A stretch of DNA of 64,000 bases, taken from the NCBI RefSeq assembly GCF_902506415.1, contig NZ_LR733275.1:3377617-3441616 (forward strand). Direction: 5' to 3'. Position 1 is the stretch's first letter, and every line of letters begins with the position of its first letter. A program made the position numbers and the translations under genes. Under the pieces are notes generated by a model. It saw nothing but the letters and a program-made list of their open reading frames with translations. It made no database searches and had not been told where the DNA came from. Below are positions 55,225 through 64,000 of the stretch, in pieces. This DNA is from Massilia sp. 9I. GTDB lineage: Bacteria > Pseudomonadota > Gammaproteobacteria > Burkholderiales > Burkholderiaceae_D.

Positions 55225-57477
55225 GTGAACAAGCCGACCGACTTCGCCCGCATCCCTGTCGACCACGACATCGATACGCATGCTTCGTCGAACGAACACT
55301 TCAGCACCGTCCTGGAAGCCCGCCTGAGCCGCCGCAGCCTGCTGCGCGGCGGCGCCGCCACGGCCGCTTCCGCCCTGCTGGGCGCCATCGGCCTGAGCGG
55401 CTGCGGCGGCTCGGACAATGACACCGTCACCGCCCCGATCCCGCCGGTCAACAACACGCCGCAGGAAAAGCTGCTCGGCTTCGCCGCCGTCTCCAAAAGC
55501 CTGGCCGACACCGTGGTGGTCCCGGCCGGCTACACCGCCAGCGTCCTGTACGCGCTGGGCGACCCGCTCACCGCCAGCGCCGCCGCGTACAAGAACGACG
55601 GCACCGACACCGACTTCGAGAACCGCGCCGGCGACCACCACGACGGCATGGAATTCTTCCCGCTCTCCGCCACTGGGGGCGCCTCCACCACGGTCAACGA
55701 CCGCGGCCTGCTGGCGATGAACCACGAAGCCACCACCGACGAAAAGCTGTCCTCGCACTTCGTGCACGCGAACGGCGGCACCCAGAGCCTGCCGCGCCCA
55801 GCGCTGGAAGTGGACAAGGAAATGGCGCTGCACGGTCTGTCCGTGGTCGAAGTACGCCTGGCCGGCGGCAAATGGGCCTACCAGAAGGATTCGAGCTTCA
55901 ACCGCCGCGTGCACCAGCAGACCGAGGTCGAGATCTCGGGCCCGGTGCGCGGCAATGCGCTGGTGATCACCAAGTACTCCACCAACGGCACGAAGATCCG
56001 CGGCACCCTGAACAACTGCGGCACCGGCAAGACCCCGTGGAACACCTACCTGTCGGGTGAAGAGAACTGGTCGGGCTACTTCACCCGCGCCGCGACGGAC
56101 GATGCGGCGCGCGGCAACGACAAGAGCGTCGTCTCGCTCAAGCGCTACGGCCGCGATGCCGGCGCCGCCTCGCGCCACGGCTGGGAAACCGGCGGGCTTG
56201 ATGACAAGTACCAGCGCTGGAACATCAGCCGCAAGGGCGCTTCGATCGACGGCAGCGACGACTACCGCAACGAGATGAACGGCATGGGCTACATCGTCGA
56301 GATGGATGCCTACGACAAGACCCGCCCAATCAAGAAGCGCACCGCGCTGGGCCGCTACGCGCACGAGAGCGCCGTGTTCGGCAAACCGGTTGTGGGCCAG
56401 CCGCTGGCCGTGTACATGGGCGACGACTCGCGCAACGAGTACATCTACAAGTTCGTCTCGAACGCCGTGTGGGCGGCCGCCGACGCAAACCCAAGCGACC
56501 GCATCGCCACCGGCGACAAATACCTCGACAGCGGCAAGCTGTATGTGGCGAAGTTCGCCGCCGACGGCAGCGGCCAGTGGATCGAACTGTCGATCGCCAA
56601 CAGCGCGATCGCCGCCTACGCCGGCTACAAGTTCGCCGACCAGGCCGACGTGCTGGTCAATGCACGGCTGGCCGCCGACGCCGTCGGGGCCACCAAGATG
56701 GACCGCCCGGAATGGTGCTCGGTGCACCCGGGCACCGGCGAGATCTACTTCTCGCTGACCAACAACAGCAACCGCCGCGTCGAGCCGAGCGGCTCCAGCC
56801 AGTCCGCCCCGGACGGCCCCAACCCGCGCGTCTACACCGACATGAAGGGCACGACCGCGCAGGTGGGCAACCCGAACGGCCACATCATCCGAGTCAAGGA
56901 AGGCGCTACGGGTTCGACCGCCACCGGCTTTACCTGGGACGTCTACCTGTTCGGCGCCGAATCCGGCGCCCCGGCAGGTACCGTGAACCTCTCCAGCCTG
57001 ACCGCCGACCAGGACTTCTCGAGCCCGGACGGCCTGGCCTTCACCCCATCCACCGGCATCTGCTGGATCCAGACCGACGACGGCGCCTACACCGACGTTA
57101 CCAACTGCATGATGCTGGCCGGCCTGCCGGGCACCGTGGGCGACGGCAAGAAGGTGACGCTGAACCATGCGCGCGCCAACGGCACGACCCTGGCGGTGGA
57201 CACCTACGTCGGCAAGGCGGCCAGCGCGGACACGCTCAAGCGCTTCCTGGTCGGCCCGGTCGGCTGCGAGATTACCGGCATCGCCGAGACCCCGGACGGC
57301 AAGGCCCTGTTCGTGAACATCCAGCACCCGGGTGAAACCACGGCGTCAAGCAACATCGCGGACCCGGCCAAGTACACCAGCCAGTGGCCGTCGAACGCGG
57401 GCTATGGCGCCGGCAAGCGTCCGCGCTCGGCGACCATCGTCATCACCAAGAATGACGGTGGCCGGATCGGCAGCTGA
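55225..57477 (+). CDS. phoX: PhoX family phosphatase
   Basis: This is a 750-residue periplasmic alkaline-type phosphatase of the PhoX (DUF839) family, which uses calcium and iron. A Tat signal is visible: LSRRSLLRGGAATAASALLG, with the twin arginine near residue 37. Conserved segments are FENRAGDHHDGMEFFPL, LLAMNHEATTDEKL, GLSVVEVRL, NCGTGKTPWNTYLSGEENW, YAHESAVFGK, DRPEWCSVHPGTGEIYFSLTNN and DQDFSSPDGLAF. A GTG at 55225 with ACAGGATC is chosen as the start. A terminator follows. It is probably induced by phosphate starvation, though no Pho box was identified. Confidence 0.92.
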   Translation: MNKPTDFARIPVDHDIDTHASSNEHFSTVLEARLSRRSLLRGGAATAASALLGAIGLSGCGGSDNDTVTAPIPPVNNTPQEKLLGFAAVSKSLADTVVVPAGYTASVLYALGDPLTASAAAYKNDGTDTDFENRAGDHHDGMEFFPLSATGGASTTVNDRGLLAMNHEATTDEKLSSHFVHANGGTQSLPRPALEVDKEMALHGLSVVEVRLAGGKWAYQKDSSFNRRVHQQTEVEISGPVRGNALVITKYSTNGTKIRGTLNNCGTGKTPWNTYLSGEENWSGYFTRAATDDAARGNDKSVVSLKRYGRDAGAASRHGWETGGLDDKYQRWNISRKGASIDGSDDYRNEMNGMGYIVEMDAYDKTRPIKKRTALGRYAHESAVFGKPVVGQPLAVYMGDDSRNEYIYKFVSNAVWAAADANPSDRIATGDKYLDSGKLYVAKFAADGSGQWIELSIANSAIAAYAGYKFADQADVLVNARLAADAVGATKMDRPEWCSVHPGTGEIYFSLTNNSNRRVEPSGSSQSAPDGPNPRVYTDMKGTTAQVGNPNGHIIRVKEGATGSTATGFTWDVYLFGAESGAPAGTVNLSSLTADQDFSSPDGLAFTPSTGICWIQTDDGAYTDVTNCMMLAGLPGTVGDGKKVTLNHARANGTTLAVDTYVGKAASADTLKRFLVGPVGCEITGIAETPDGKALFVNIQHPGETTASSNIADPAKYTSQWPSNAGYGAGKRPRSATIVITKNDGGRIGS

Positions 57478-57507
57478 ACGACACCGGTCTTAACTTCTCC
57501 ATCTTTG

Positions 57508-57540
57508 GGGCTGGACGTGCAGGCGTCCAGCCCTTTTTTT
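57508..57540 (+). terminator. Rho-independent terminator of phoX
   Basis: GGGCTGGACG and CGTCCAGCCC pair around a TGCAGG loop and run into a seven-T tract, 30 bases after the phoX stop. Confidence 0.88.
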
Positions 57541-57614
57541 CGTCCATCGCAAGAAGTTCATGCGCAAGGCGTGCCAGCATCGGAAATGCGCCATTCCCGC
57601 CGCAGGAGCCCGCC

Positions 57615-58064
57615 ATGCTGACCGTCACCCTCCCCACCTATCTGCGCATCACGCGCGCCAGCGCCCTGTTCGACATGCTGATCATCGCGCCCTTCGCCAC
57701 GCCCTGGAGCTTCGGGCTGCTGTATCCGCAGCTCTCGAATCTCAACGTCTGGTTGGGCGGCGGGCCGCTGGCGCCCTTCGCCCCTATCCACATCCTGATC
57801 ACCTGCCTGATGGGCAGCCTGGTTCTGCTATGGTCCGTGCGGCGCTGGCTGGAGCCGAGCCTTGAGCTGGGACGCTACGACGGCGCCGGGCGCTTCCTGT
57901 TCGCGACCTGGATGGTCTGGGCGCTAGTCCTCGGCCGGCTGCCCGTGGTCTGGCTGTTCCTGGCGCCGGAACTGCTGTGGGGCGTGGCCCAGTGGTGGCC
58001 GGTGGCGCCCGCGCGCAGGCCGCAGCGCAGCAACAAGCCGGGCCTGAAGCTGGTGCGCGCCTAG
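57615..58064 (+). CDS. Hypothetical small membrane protein
   Basis: This is a 149-residue protein with about four hydrophobic spans (MLIIAPFATPWSFGLLY, PIHILITCLMGSLVLLW, FLFATWMVWALVLG, LPVVWLFLAPELLWGV). The C-terminus is basic. A CAGGAGC ribosome site precedes the ATG. I do not recognise a named family. It overlaps the argP stop by 4 bp on the opposite strand. Confidence 0.75.
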   Translation: MLTVTLPTYLRITRASALFDMLIIAPFATPWSFGLLYPQLSNLNVWLGGGPLAPFAPIHILITCLMGSLVLLWSVRRWLEPSLELGRYDGAGRFLFATWMVWALVLGRLPVVWLFLAPELLWGVAQWWPVAPARRPQRSNKPGLKLVRA

Positions 58065-58954
58065 CCAGGCTGCTGCAGCACCGCGCGCGCCGCCTTCACC
58101 AGCGCCGCGCCCATGCGTTCCAGCCGCGGCGGCTGCACGCGCCAGGCGTGCCAGTACAGCGGCACGTCCACGTACAGATCCGGTGCCAAGTCGACCAGGC
58201 TGCCGGCCTCCAGCATGGCGCCGCACTGCTCCATCGGCAGCATCCCGTAGCCCATGCCGATGCGGATCGCATCCACGAAGGGGTCGCTGGCCGGTACGTA
58301 ATGGAAGGGATAGGCCCCTTCCGGCAGGCCGAAATGGCGCAGCAGGAAGGCAGATTGCAGCGAGTCCTTGCGGTCGAACACGACCACCGGCGCGCGCCGC
58401 GCGGTCTCGCGGTTGAAGCCGTCGGCGAACCACTGCGCCGCGAAATCCTTCGAGGCCACCATCCGGTAGCGCATCAGGCCGAGCGGGCTGACGCTGCAGC
58501 CGTGCATCGGCGTCGCCTCTCCCGCCACGCAAGCCACCACCCGGCCCTGCGCCATGAGCGCGAAGGTGTGGCCCTGGTTGTCGAGCACGAACTCCACCAG
58601 CAGTTCCTCGCTTGCGAGGATCGGTGCCAGCAGCGGCAGCAGCCAGGTCGCGAGGGTGTCATTGTTGACCGCGATGGCCACCCGCACCGGCCCTTCGTCC
58701 ATGCCCATCTCGGCCAGGAATTCGGCTTCCAGCAGGCTCGAACGGCGCAGGTACTGCAGCAGGCGCGTGCCCGGGCCGGTCGGGCGGCAGGGCCGGCTGC
58801 GCACCAGCAGCGGCGTGCCGAAGTCCTGCTCCAGCGCCGAGATGCGCTGCGAGACGGCCGAGGGGCTCAATGAAAGCTGGGCGGCGGCCAGTTCCAGGCT
58901 TCCGGTATCGACGGCGGCGAGGAAGGCGGCGCTGCGGCGGGGATCGATCTGCAT
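58061..58954 (-). CDS. argP: LysR-type regulator ArgP
   Basis: This 297-residue LysR-type regulator resembles ArgP (IciA), which senses arginine/lysine and activates argO. The HTH region is AAAQLSLSPSAVSQRISALEQDFGTPLLVRSRP. The following RPTGPGTRLLQYLRR and the effector domain ...VRVAIAVNNDTLATWLLPLL match ArgP family features. It is divergent from the LysE/ArgO exporter gene with 89 bp between the starts. This is the standard argP-argO arrangement. Confidence 0.9.
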   Translation of the reverse strand: MQIDPRRSAAFLAAVDTGSLELAAAQLSLSPSAVSQRISALEQDFGTPLLVRSRPCRPTGPGTRLLQYLRRSSLLEAEFLAEMGMDEGPVRVAIAVNNDTLATWLLPLLAPILASEELLVEFVLDNQGHTFALMAQGRVVACVAGEATPMHGCSVSPLGLMRYRMVASKDFAAQWFADGFNRETARRAPVVVFDRKDSLQSAFLLRHFGLPEGAYPFHYVPASDPFVDAIRIGMGYGMLPMEQCGAMLEAGSLVDLAPDLYVDVPLYWHAWRVQPPRLERMGAALVKAARAVLQQPG

Positions 58955-59043
58955 CAGTTTTTCTTAACTAAGTTCAGAAATCATGAATATATTTGAATTT
59001 AGGCACCGTTTGGATGAGCATGGTGACTTTCGTGAGGGGCATC

Positions 59044-59661
59044 ATGTTTTCGCAACAGGTTTTTCTGCAGGGGCTGGGCTTGGGCGCCAGCCTGATCATG
59101 GCCATCGGCGCACAGAACGCGCACGTGATCCGCACCGGCGTGCGCGGCCAGCACATGCTGCCGACGGTCCTTACCTGCATCGTGGTCGACGTGGTGCTGA
59201 TCGCACTCGGGATCTCGGGCCTGGGCGCGCTGGTGGAGGCCTCGCCCACCCTGATGGCGGTGGCGCGCTACGGCGGCACGATCTTCCTCGTCTGGTATGG
59301 CTGGCGCTGCTGGAAGAGCAGCCTGCAGGGCGGCGCTTCGCTCGAGCTATCTAACGAAGCGAAGACGCTCACTCTCGGGCGCGCGCTGGCCACCGTACTG
59401 GCGCTGTCCCTGCTCAACCCGCACGTCTACCTCGACACCGTGGTGCTGCTCGGCGCGGTCGGCAGCAGCCTGGCCGGCGACGCCAGGCCGTCCTTCGCCC
59501 TCGGTGCGATGACCGCCTCGGTGCTGTGGTTCTCGGCGCTCGGCCTTGGCGCGCAGCGCTTCGCTTCCGTGCTCGGCCGCCCGGCCGTGTGGCGCGTGAT
59601 CGAAGCCTGCACCGGCTCGCTGATGCTGGTGCTGGCGTATCTGCTGGTGCGCGGAGCGTAA
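59044..59661 (+). CDS. argO: LysE/ArgO family basic amino acid exporter
   Basis: This is a 205-residue inner-membrane exporter for arginine/lysine. I chose the ATG at 59044 (MFSQQVFLQGLGLGASLIMAIGAQNAHV), with ribosome site GAGGGG; the frame runs back to 58993. GLGASLIMAIGAQNAHVIR is the LysE signature and LSLLNPHVYLDTVVLLGAVG is diagnostic. Regulated by the divergent ArgP. Confidence 0.92.
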   Translation: MFSQQVFLQGLGLGASLIMAIGAQNAHVIRTGVRGQHMLPTVLTCIVVDVVLIALGISGLGALVEASPTLMAVARYGGTIFLVWYGWRCWKSSLQGGASLELSNEAKTLTLGRALATVLALSLLNPHVYLDTVVLLGAVGSSLAGDARPSFALGAMTASVLWFSALGLGAQRFASVLGRPAVWRVIEACTGSLMLVLAYLLVRGA

Positions 59662-59712
59662 GCGCGCCGGTCTGGCTATACTCATGGCTGGACCCTGAAC
59701 CGGAGCCGCATC

Positions 59713-60774
59713 ATGCGCCACGACCTGCTGTCGAAGCTGGACATCCGCTACCCCATCATCCAGGCCCCGATGGCGGGCGTCTCGACGCCGGCGCTGGCGG
59801 CCGCCGTCTCCAACGCGGGCGGGCTCGGCTCGATCGCCGTCGGCACCGTCAACGCCCAGCAGGCGCGCGCGGCGATCGCCACGGTGCGCGAGAAGACCGA
59901 CCGTCCCTTCAACGTCAACGTGTTCACCCATGCGCCGGCCCACAGCGACCCCGCGCGCGAAGCGGCCTGGCTCGACTGGCTGCGCCCGCACTTCGCCCGC
60001 TTCGGCGCCGAGCCGCCCGCCGCCCTGAGCGAGATCTACCGCAGCTTCCTGGCCGACGAAGCCATGTTCCAGCTGCTGCTGGAAGAGCGCCCGGCCGTGG
60101 TCAGCTTTCACTTCGGCCTGCCGCCACAGGCCTGGATCGACGCGCTCAAGGCCGCCGGCATCGTCCTGTTCACCACCGCGACCTCGCTCGACGAAGCGGT
60201 GCGTATCGAAGCGGCCGGCATCGACGTGATCGTCGCCCAGGGCATCGAGGCGGGCGGGCACCGCGGCATGTTCGACCCCGCCCAGCCCGACCCGGCGCTG
60301 CCCACCTTCGAGCTGCTGGAACAGCTGCTTGACAAGGTATCGCTGCCGCTGGTCGCAGCCGGCGGCATCATGGACGGCAGGCAGATCCGCACTGCCTTCT
60401 ACCACGGCGCCAGCGCGGTCCAGATGGGCAGCGCCTTCATCGCCTGCCCCGAATCCTCGGCGCCGCCTCACCACCGTGCGCTGATCGCCCAGGGCGAAGG
60501 CCTGCGGACGGAACTGAGCGCCGTCATCTCAGGACGTCCGGCGCGCGGCATCGTGAATAAACTATTTAGCGAGATCGGCGCCGAGGGCCACCCGCCACTG
60601 CCGGACTACCCGATCACCTACGACGCCGCCAAGGCCCTGCACGCGGCGGCCTCCAGCAAAGGCAACCAGGACTATTCCGTCAACTGGGGCGGCACCAATT
60701 TCGCGCAGGCGCGCGCCCTGCCGGCGGGCGAACTGGTGGCCACCCTGGCAGCCGAGATGAACGAAGCTGCCTAA
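59713..60774 (+). CDS. Nitronate monooxygenase (2-nitropropane dioxygenase family)
   Basis: This 353-residue FMN-dependent enzyme oxidises alkyl nitronates (such as propionate-3-nitronate) to aldehyde/keto acid and nitrite. Features are YPIIQAPMAGVSTPALAAAVSNAGGLGSIAVG, FNVNVFTHAP, the catalytic AQGIEAGGHRGMF, VAAGGIMDGRQI and ASAVQMGSAF. It sits 51 bp after argO and converges with a LysR gene by a 4 bp overlap. It resembles class I enzymes. Confidence 0.9.
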   Translation: MRHDLLSKLDIRYPIIQAPMAGVSTPALAAAVSNAGGLGSIAVGTVNAQQARAAIATVREKTDRPFNVNVFTHAPAHSDPAREAAWLDWLRPHFARFGAEPPAALSEIYRSFLADEAMFQLLLEERPAVVSFHFGLPPQAWIDALKAAGIVLFTTATSLDEAVRIEAAGIDVIVAQGIEAGGHRGMFDPAQPDPALPTFELLEQLLDKVSLPLVAAGGIMDGRQIRTAFYHGASAVQMGSAFIACPESSAPPHHRALIAQGEGLRTELSAVISGRPARGIVNKLFSEIGAEGHPPLPDYPITYDAAKALHAAASSKGNQDYSVNWGGTNFAQARALPAGELVATLAAEMNEAA

Positions 60775-61676
60775 ATGCTGCGCGCGAGGGGCCGGCAGCG
60801 CTCCTCGATCAGCGCGTGCAGCAGCTTTACCGCGGGCGAGAACTGCTTGCGGTGCGGGCAGACCAGGTTCAGCGGCGTCAGCTCGCCCACCACCTCCGGC
60901 AGCAGCACTTCCAGCCGCCCTTCCATCACGTCGGCGCTGACATCGAGCCAGGATTTGTAGACGATGCCTTCGCCGGCCAGTCCCCAGCGCCGCACCACGT
61001 CGGCATCGTCGCTGACGAGGTTTCCCCGCACCTGCACCAGGCGCGCCCCTTCCTGCGTCGGGAAGGACCAGCGGTCGTAGGTGCGGCCGCGCAGGCGGTA
61101 CTGCAGGCAGTTATGTGAAGCCAGTTCGTCGAGCGAGGCGGGACGGCCGTGGCGCGCGATGTAGGCGGGCGAGGCCACCAGCACGCGCCGGTTGTCAGGC
61201 GCGATCGGCAGCGCGATGAAGCTGGCGTCGTCGATCTGGCCGTAGCGCACCGCGATGTCGACCGGGTCGCGGAACACGTCCGCCACCTGGTCCGACACCA
61301 AGAGCTGGATGTCGAGCTTGGGGTGCGCCCGGCGAAATTCGGAGATCCAGGGCAGCAGCAGGTTGCGCCCGAAATCCGACGGCGCGGCGATCTGCAGGGT
61401 TCCGCTCAGGGAGGCGGCATCGCCCCGGATGCCCTCTGATCCATCGCGCAGGGCCTGCAGCGCGTCCTGGGCGAAGGGCAGGTAGCGCTTGCCCTCTTCG
61501 GTCAGGCGCAGGCTGCGCGTGGAGCGCGCGAACAGGCGGATGTCGAGCTCGCGCTCGAGGCGCTGAATTGCCGCGCTGGCCTGGCCGGGCAGCAGGTTGA
61601 CCTCGCGCGCGGCCTTCGAAAAGCTGCCGAGGGCAGCGGAACGGACGAACATCGCCAGGTCGTCAAGCCGGATCAT
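60771..61676 (-). CDS. LysR family transcriptional regulator
   Basis: This 301-residue regulator has the HTH LDDLAMFVRSAALGSFSKAAREVNLLPGQASAAIQRLERELDIRL and a LysR substrate-binding domain (TLQIAAPSDFGRNLLLPWISEFRRAHP). The branch with VRYGQIDDASFIALPIAPDNRRVLVASP is common for regulators of adjacent oxidoreductases. It is divergent from an alcohol dehydrogenase gene with 100 bp between the starts. That gene and the nitroreductase are its likely targets. Confidence 0.9.
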   Translation of the reverse strand: MIRLDDLAMFVRSAALGSFSKAAREVNLLPGQASAAIQRLERELDIRLFARSTRSLRLTEEGKRYLPFAQDALQALRDGSEGIRGDAASLSGTLQIAAPSDFGRNLLLPWISEFRRAHPKLDIQLLVSDQVADVFRDPVDIAVRYGQIDDASFIALPIAPDNRRVLVASPAYIARHGRPASLDELASHNCLQYRLRGRTYDRWSFPTQEGARLVQVRGNLVSDDADVVRRWGLAGEGIVYKSWLDVSADVMEGRLEVLLPEVVGELTPLNLVCPHRKQFSPAVKLLHALIEERCRPLARSI

Positions 61677-61704
61677 TTTCTCTCTAGCTGTGAAAGTGAA
61701 ATCG

Positions 61705-61731
61705 CTCCAGGCCGGTTTTTCCTGCCTGGAG
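61705..61731. promoter_or_regulatory. Inverted repeat between the LysR gene and the alcohol dehydrogenase gene
   Basis: CTCCAGGC (61705-61712) and GCCTGGAG (61724-61731) form a dyad with an 11-base spacer. The position and spacing fit a LysR-type operator, and no T-run makes it a terminator. Binding is inference. Confidence 0.5.
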
Positions 61732-61776
61732 TGCTAATTAGAATGCCCAGCAAGTGAAAATTACTGGAGATTCAAC

Positions 61777-62784
61777 ATGAAAGCAGTAGTGTATACCCAG
61801 CACGGCCTGCCCATCAGCGACCCCCAGTCGCTCAAGGATATGGAACTGCCGATGCCGCTGGCCGGTCCGCACGACCTGCTGGTCGAAGTGCGCGCCGTCT
61901 CGGTCAACCCGGTCGACACCAAGATCCGCCGCGGCGTGGCCGTCACCGAGCCGCGTGTGCTGGGCTGGGACGCGAGCGGCATCGTGCGCGGCGTCGGCGC
62001 CGAGGTGACCCTGTTCAAGGAAGGCGACGAAGTCTTCTACGCCGGCTCGCTGCTGCGCCCGGGCTCGAACAGCCAGTTCCAGACGGTCGATGAGCGCATC
62101 GTTGGCCGCAAGCCCGCGACGCTGGACTTCGCCCAGTCGGCCGCCCTGCCCCTGACTGCGATCACCGCTTGGGAACTGCTGTTCGACCGTCTCAAGGTGC
62201 TTGAAGGCGGCGGCGCCGGCAAGTCGCTCCTGATCATCGGCGCGGCCGGCGGCGTCGGCTCGATCCTGGTGCAGCTGGCGCGCCAGCTGACCGCGCTCAC
62301 CGTGATTGGCACCGCCTCGCGCGACGAGACCCGCAACTGGGTGCGCGAACTCGGCGCCCACCACGTCATCGACCACGGCCAGCCGCTGCGCGCTCAGCTG
62401 GAGGCGCTCGGCATCCCGGCGGCCGACATCGTGATCAGCCTGACCCACACCGACCAGCACTACGACGCCATCGTCGACGTGCTGGCGCCGCAGGGCCAGT
62501 TCGCCCTGATCGACGATCCGGCCCAGCTCGACGCGGTGCCGCTCAAGCGCAAATCGATCTCGCTGCACTGGGAACTGATGTTCACACGCTCGATGTTCGA
62601 GACGCCGGACATGATCAAACAGCACGAACTCTTGAGCCGCGTGGCGGACATGGTCGACGCGGGCAGCCTGCGCACCACCCTGGGCCAGCACTTCGGCGTC
62701 ATCAACGCCGAGAACCTGCGCCGCGCCCACACCCTGATCGAGAGCGGCCGCGCGGTCGGCAAGATCGTGCTCGAACATTTTTAA
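61777..62784 (+). CDS. Zinc-type alcohol dehydrogenase family protein (quinone oxidoreductase-like)
   Basis: This is a 335-residue medium-chain dehydrogenase/reductase. Typical segments are AVSVNPVDTKIRRG, VLGWDASGIVRGVGAEVTLFKEGDEVFYAGS, the LPLTAITAWELLFDRL stretch, and the nucleotide motif LLIIGAAGGVGSILVQLAR. No catalytic zinc ligands are obvious, so it is a zinc-free reductase of the YhdH/quinone-reductase type. It is divergent from a LysR regulator and 24 bp upstream of nfsB, so the two are probably co-expressed. Confidence 0.9.
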   Translation: MKAVVYTQHGLPISDPQSLKDMELPMPLAGPHDLLVEVRAVSVNPVDTKIRRGVAVTEPRVLGWDASGIVRGVGAEVTLFKEGDEVFYAGSLLRPGSNSQFQTVDERIVGRKPATLDFAQSAALPLTAITAWELLFDRLKVLEGGGAGKSLLIIGAAGGVGSILVQLARQLTALTVIGTASRDETRNWVRELGAHHVIDHGQPLRAQLEALGIPAADIVISLTHTDQHYDAIVDVLAPQGQFALIDDPAQLDAVPLKRKSISLHWELMFTRSMFETPDMIKQHELLSRVADMVDAGSLRTTLGQHFGVINAENLRRAHTLIESGRAVGKIVLEHF

Positions 62785-62807
62785 GTCAAACGAAGAAAGC
62801 ACCACAG

Positions 62808-63461
62808 ATGGATATTCTCGCAACAGCCCGCAAACGCCATACCGCCAAGGCCTACGACAGCGCCCGCCGCGTCCCCGAAGAACTGATGCAACAGGTGTGC
62901 AGCCTGCTGCGCCACAGCCCTTCGTCGGTGAATTCGCAGCCCTGGCACTTCATCGTCGCCAGTACGCCGGAAGGCAAAGCGCGCGTCGCCAAGGCGGCGC
63001 AGGGCGGCTACGGCTACAACGCTTCGAAGATTCTCGATGCGTCGCACGTGATCGTGTTCTGCTCGCGCACCGACATGGATGACGCCCACCTTGAGCGCCT
63101 GCTGGCGCAGGAAGCGCGCGACGGCCGCTTCCGTGACGATGCCGCCCGTGCCGGCCAGGACGCGGGCCGCCGCGGCTATGTGCGCACGCACCGCTACACC
63201 ACGCGCGACATGCCGCAGTGGCTGGAAAAGCAGGTCTACCTGGCGCTCGGCACCGCCCTGCTGGGTGCGGCCTCGCTCGGGATCGACGCGACGCCGATGG
63301 AAGGCTTTGATCAGAAGATCCTGGACGAGGAATTCGGCTTGCACGAACAGGGCCTGGCCAGCGTGGTGCTGGCGAGCTTCGGCTATCACTCGGAAGCGGA
63401 CTTCAACGCCGGCCTGCCGAAATCGCGCCTGGCGGAAGAGCTGACCTTTACTTTCGTTTGA
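62808..63461 (+). CDS. nfsB: Oxygen-insensitive NAD(P)H nitroreductase
   Basis: This 217-residue FMN enzyme reduces nitroaromatics and quinones. It opens DILATARKRHTAKAYDSARRVPEE, then has the LLRHSPSSVNSQPWHFIVASTPEGKARVAKAA segment, QVYLALGTALLGAASLGIDATPMEGFD and VLASFGYHSEADFNAGLPKSRL, all family hallmarks. It follows the alcohol dehydrogenase gene by 24 bp. Its 3' end overlaps the DUF6624 gene by 14 bp on the other strand. Confidence 0.94.
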   Translation: MDILATARKRHTAKAYDSARRVPEELMQQVCSLLRHSPSSVNSQPWHFIVASTPEGKARVAKAAQGGYGYNASKILDASHVIVFCSRTDMDDAHLERLLAQEARDGRFRDDAARAGQDAGRRGYVRTHRYTTRDMPQWLEKQVYLALGTALLGAASLGIDATPMEGFDQKILDEEFGLHEQGLASVVLASFGYHSEADFNAGLPKSRLAEELTFTFV

Positions 63462-64000
63462 TCTCGTCGTCCGCTATCGGCTGTGGATAGTGCGGATCGC
63501 CGTTGCAGTGCTGCAGCTCCTTGACTATCCGCAGGTAGCCCTCCAGTGAGGGCAGTCCCAGTTGGGCGCGCCGCTCCTCGACCTTCTGGCGGTCGTCGAG
63601 CGGCTTGAATGCGAGATCGCAAGCCTTGCCCGACGGTGAAAACAGCTGCGTACCGTAGCGCTGCGGGCGCTGTTCCGCCGCCGCCACGCGGTCGTACAGG
63701 TAGGCGAAGGACTTGTTGATGCCCTCGCCGCTGGCCGCTGCCGCCTCTTCGATCAGCACCAGTACCTGCTTCTGGAAGGCGAGGTCGCGGTCGGCATGCT
63801 GTGCCAGCAGCCACGCATCCTCCGGCGCCTGCTCGCCATGCGCGGCCTTGGTCGGCCAGCCGCAGCGCGCGATCAAGGCCTTCAGGCGCTCCGTGTTGGT
63901 GCGGTCGACCAGCATGATCTGCTCGGCCAGCTTCACTTGAGCCGGGTTTCCCTGGTCGAGGAAGTCGACGCGCATGCGCAGCGCCTGGTCGGCGCTGACC
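63448..64000 (-). CDS. DUF6624 domain protein (N-terminus beyond window)
   Basis: The frame is open to the right edge, so the start lies outside the window. About 184 C-terminal residues are visible. The pattern ADQALRMRVDFLDQGN, RLKALIARCGWPTKAAHGEQAPEDAWLLAQHADRDLAFQKQVL and YLYDRVAAAEQRPQRYGTQL is that of the DUF6624 family, whose function is unknown. It is convergent with nfsB. Confidence 0.75.
   Translation of the reverse strand, partial: VSADQALRMRVDFLDQGNPAQVKLAEQIMLVDRTNTERLKALIARCGWPTKAAHGEQAPEDAWLLAQHADRDLAFQKQVLVLIEEAAAASGEGINKSFAYLYDRVAAAEQRPQRYGTQLFSPSGKACDLAFKPLDDRQKVEERRAQLGLPSLEGYLRIVKELQHCNGDPHYPQPIADDEIKRK

Noticed and set aside
52111-57477. A 1788-codon plus-strand frame running through the hybrid kinase into phoX
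   Set aside because: Everything before 55225 is antisense to the histidine kinase; only the PhoX part has family features and a proper start.

Overview
The window is a GC-rich bacterial chromosome segment whose protein set fits a betaproteobacterium of the Burkholderiales, most likely the Oxalobacteraceae (Massilia, Duganella and relatives). The support is a Burkholderiales-type gene mix (coaD-rsmD, glmU-lrp-glmS, ArgP/ArgO, PutA with an Lrp activator, PhoX) and a VPAFAGTT-type palindromic repeat of the sort scattered in such genomes. The genus is an inference from gene content. No rRNA, tRNA or CRISPR array was found.

Layout. 1-4.7 kb: a branched-chain amino acid ABC transporter operon on the minus strand (livG-livF-livK-livH-livM, livM cut by the left edge), with a palindromic repeat between livK and livH. 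4.8-6.5 kb: a GMC oxidoreductase. 6.5-7.8 kb: no gene, but three imperfect copies of a DnaA-box plus CTA-repeat module that looks like a replication-origin unwinding element. 7.9-9.2 kb: an AAC(6')-type acetyltransferase preceded by an 11-codon leader, then MTA/SAH nucleosidase. 9.1-15.7 kb: alanine dehydrogenase, PutA with a divergent Lrp-type regulator, and a LysR regulator. 15.8-23.6 kb: housekeeping genes (ferredoxin, coaD, rsmD, a lipoprotein, glmU, lrp, glmS).

23.6-31.1 kb is an accessory island starting exactly 25 bp after the glmS stop, the classical attTn7 position. It opens with four 20-bp-period repeats resembling a Tn7-like transposon end. It carries a frameshifted vgrG, a DUF4123 adaptor, a DUF3304 lipoprotein and a Tle1-like phospholipase effector. 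A ~260 bp sequence is present at both sides of this block. 31.3-37.7 kb: a KaiC-like ATPase with a histidine kinase, a GST, and an opine-dehydrogenase/adenylating-enzyme pair. 37.7-50.2 kb: a type VI secretion locus that encodes only the baseplate and spike (TssK, TssE, TssF, TssG, VgrG, PAAR) plus a low-GC effector/immunity cassette and a thiolase-like protein. Sheath, Hcp, ClpV and membrane-complex genes are absent and must lie elsewhere if the system works.

50.2-64 kb: small metabolic and regulatory genes, including a DUF2750 protein, an NTF2-like protein, a MmyB-type regulator, YnfA, a four-PAS hybrid histidine kinase, PhoX, ArgP/ArgO, nitronate monooxygenase, a LysR/alcohol-dehydrogenase/nitroreductase group, and a partial DUF6624 gene at the right edge.

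The most notable items are the triplicated origin-like module at 6.65-7.80 kb, the Tn7-like end and T6SS effector island behind glmS, and the unassigned toxin/immunity pair behind the main vgrG. All calls are from reading the sequence; no database search was run.
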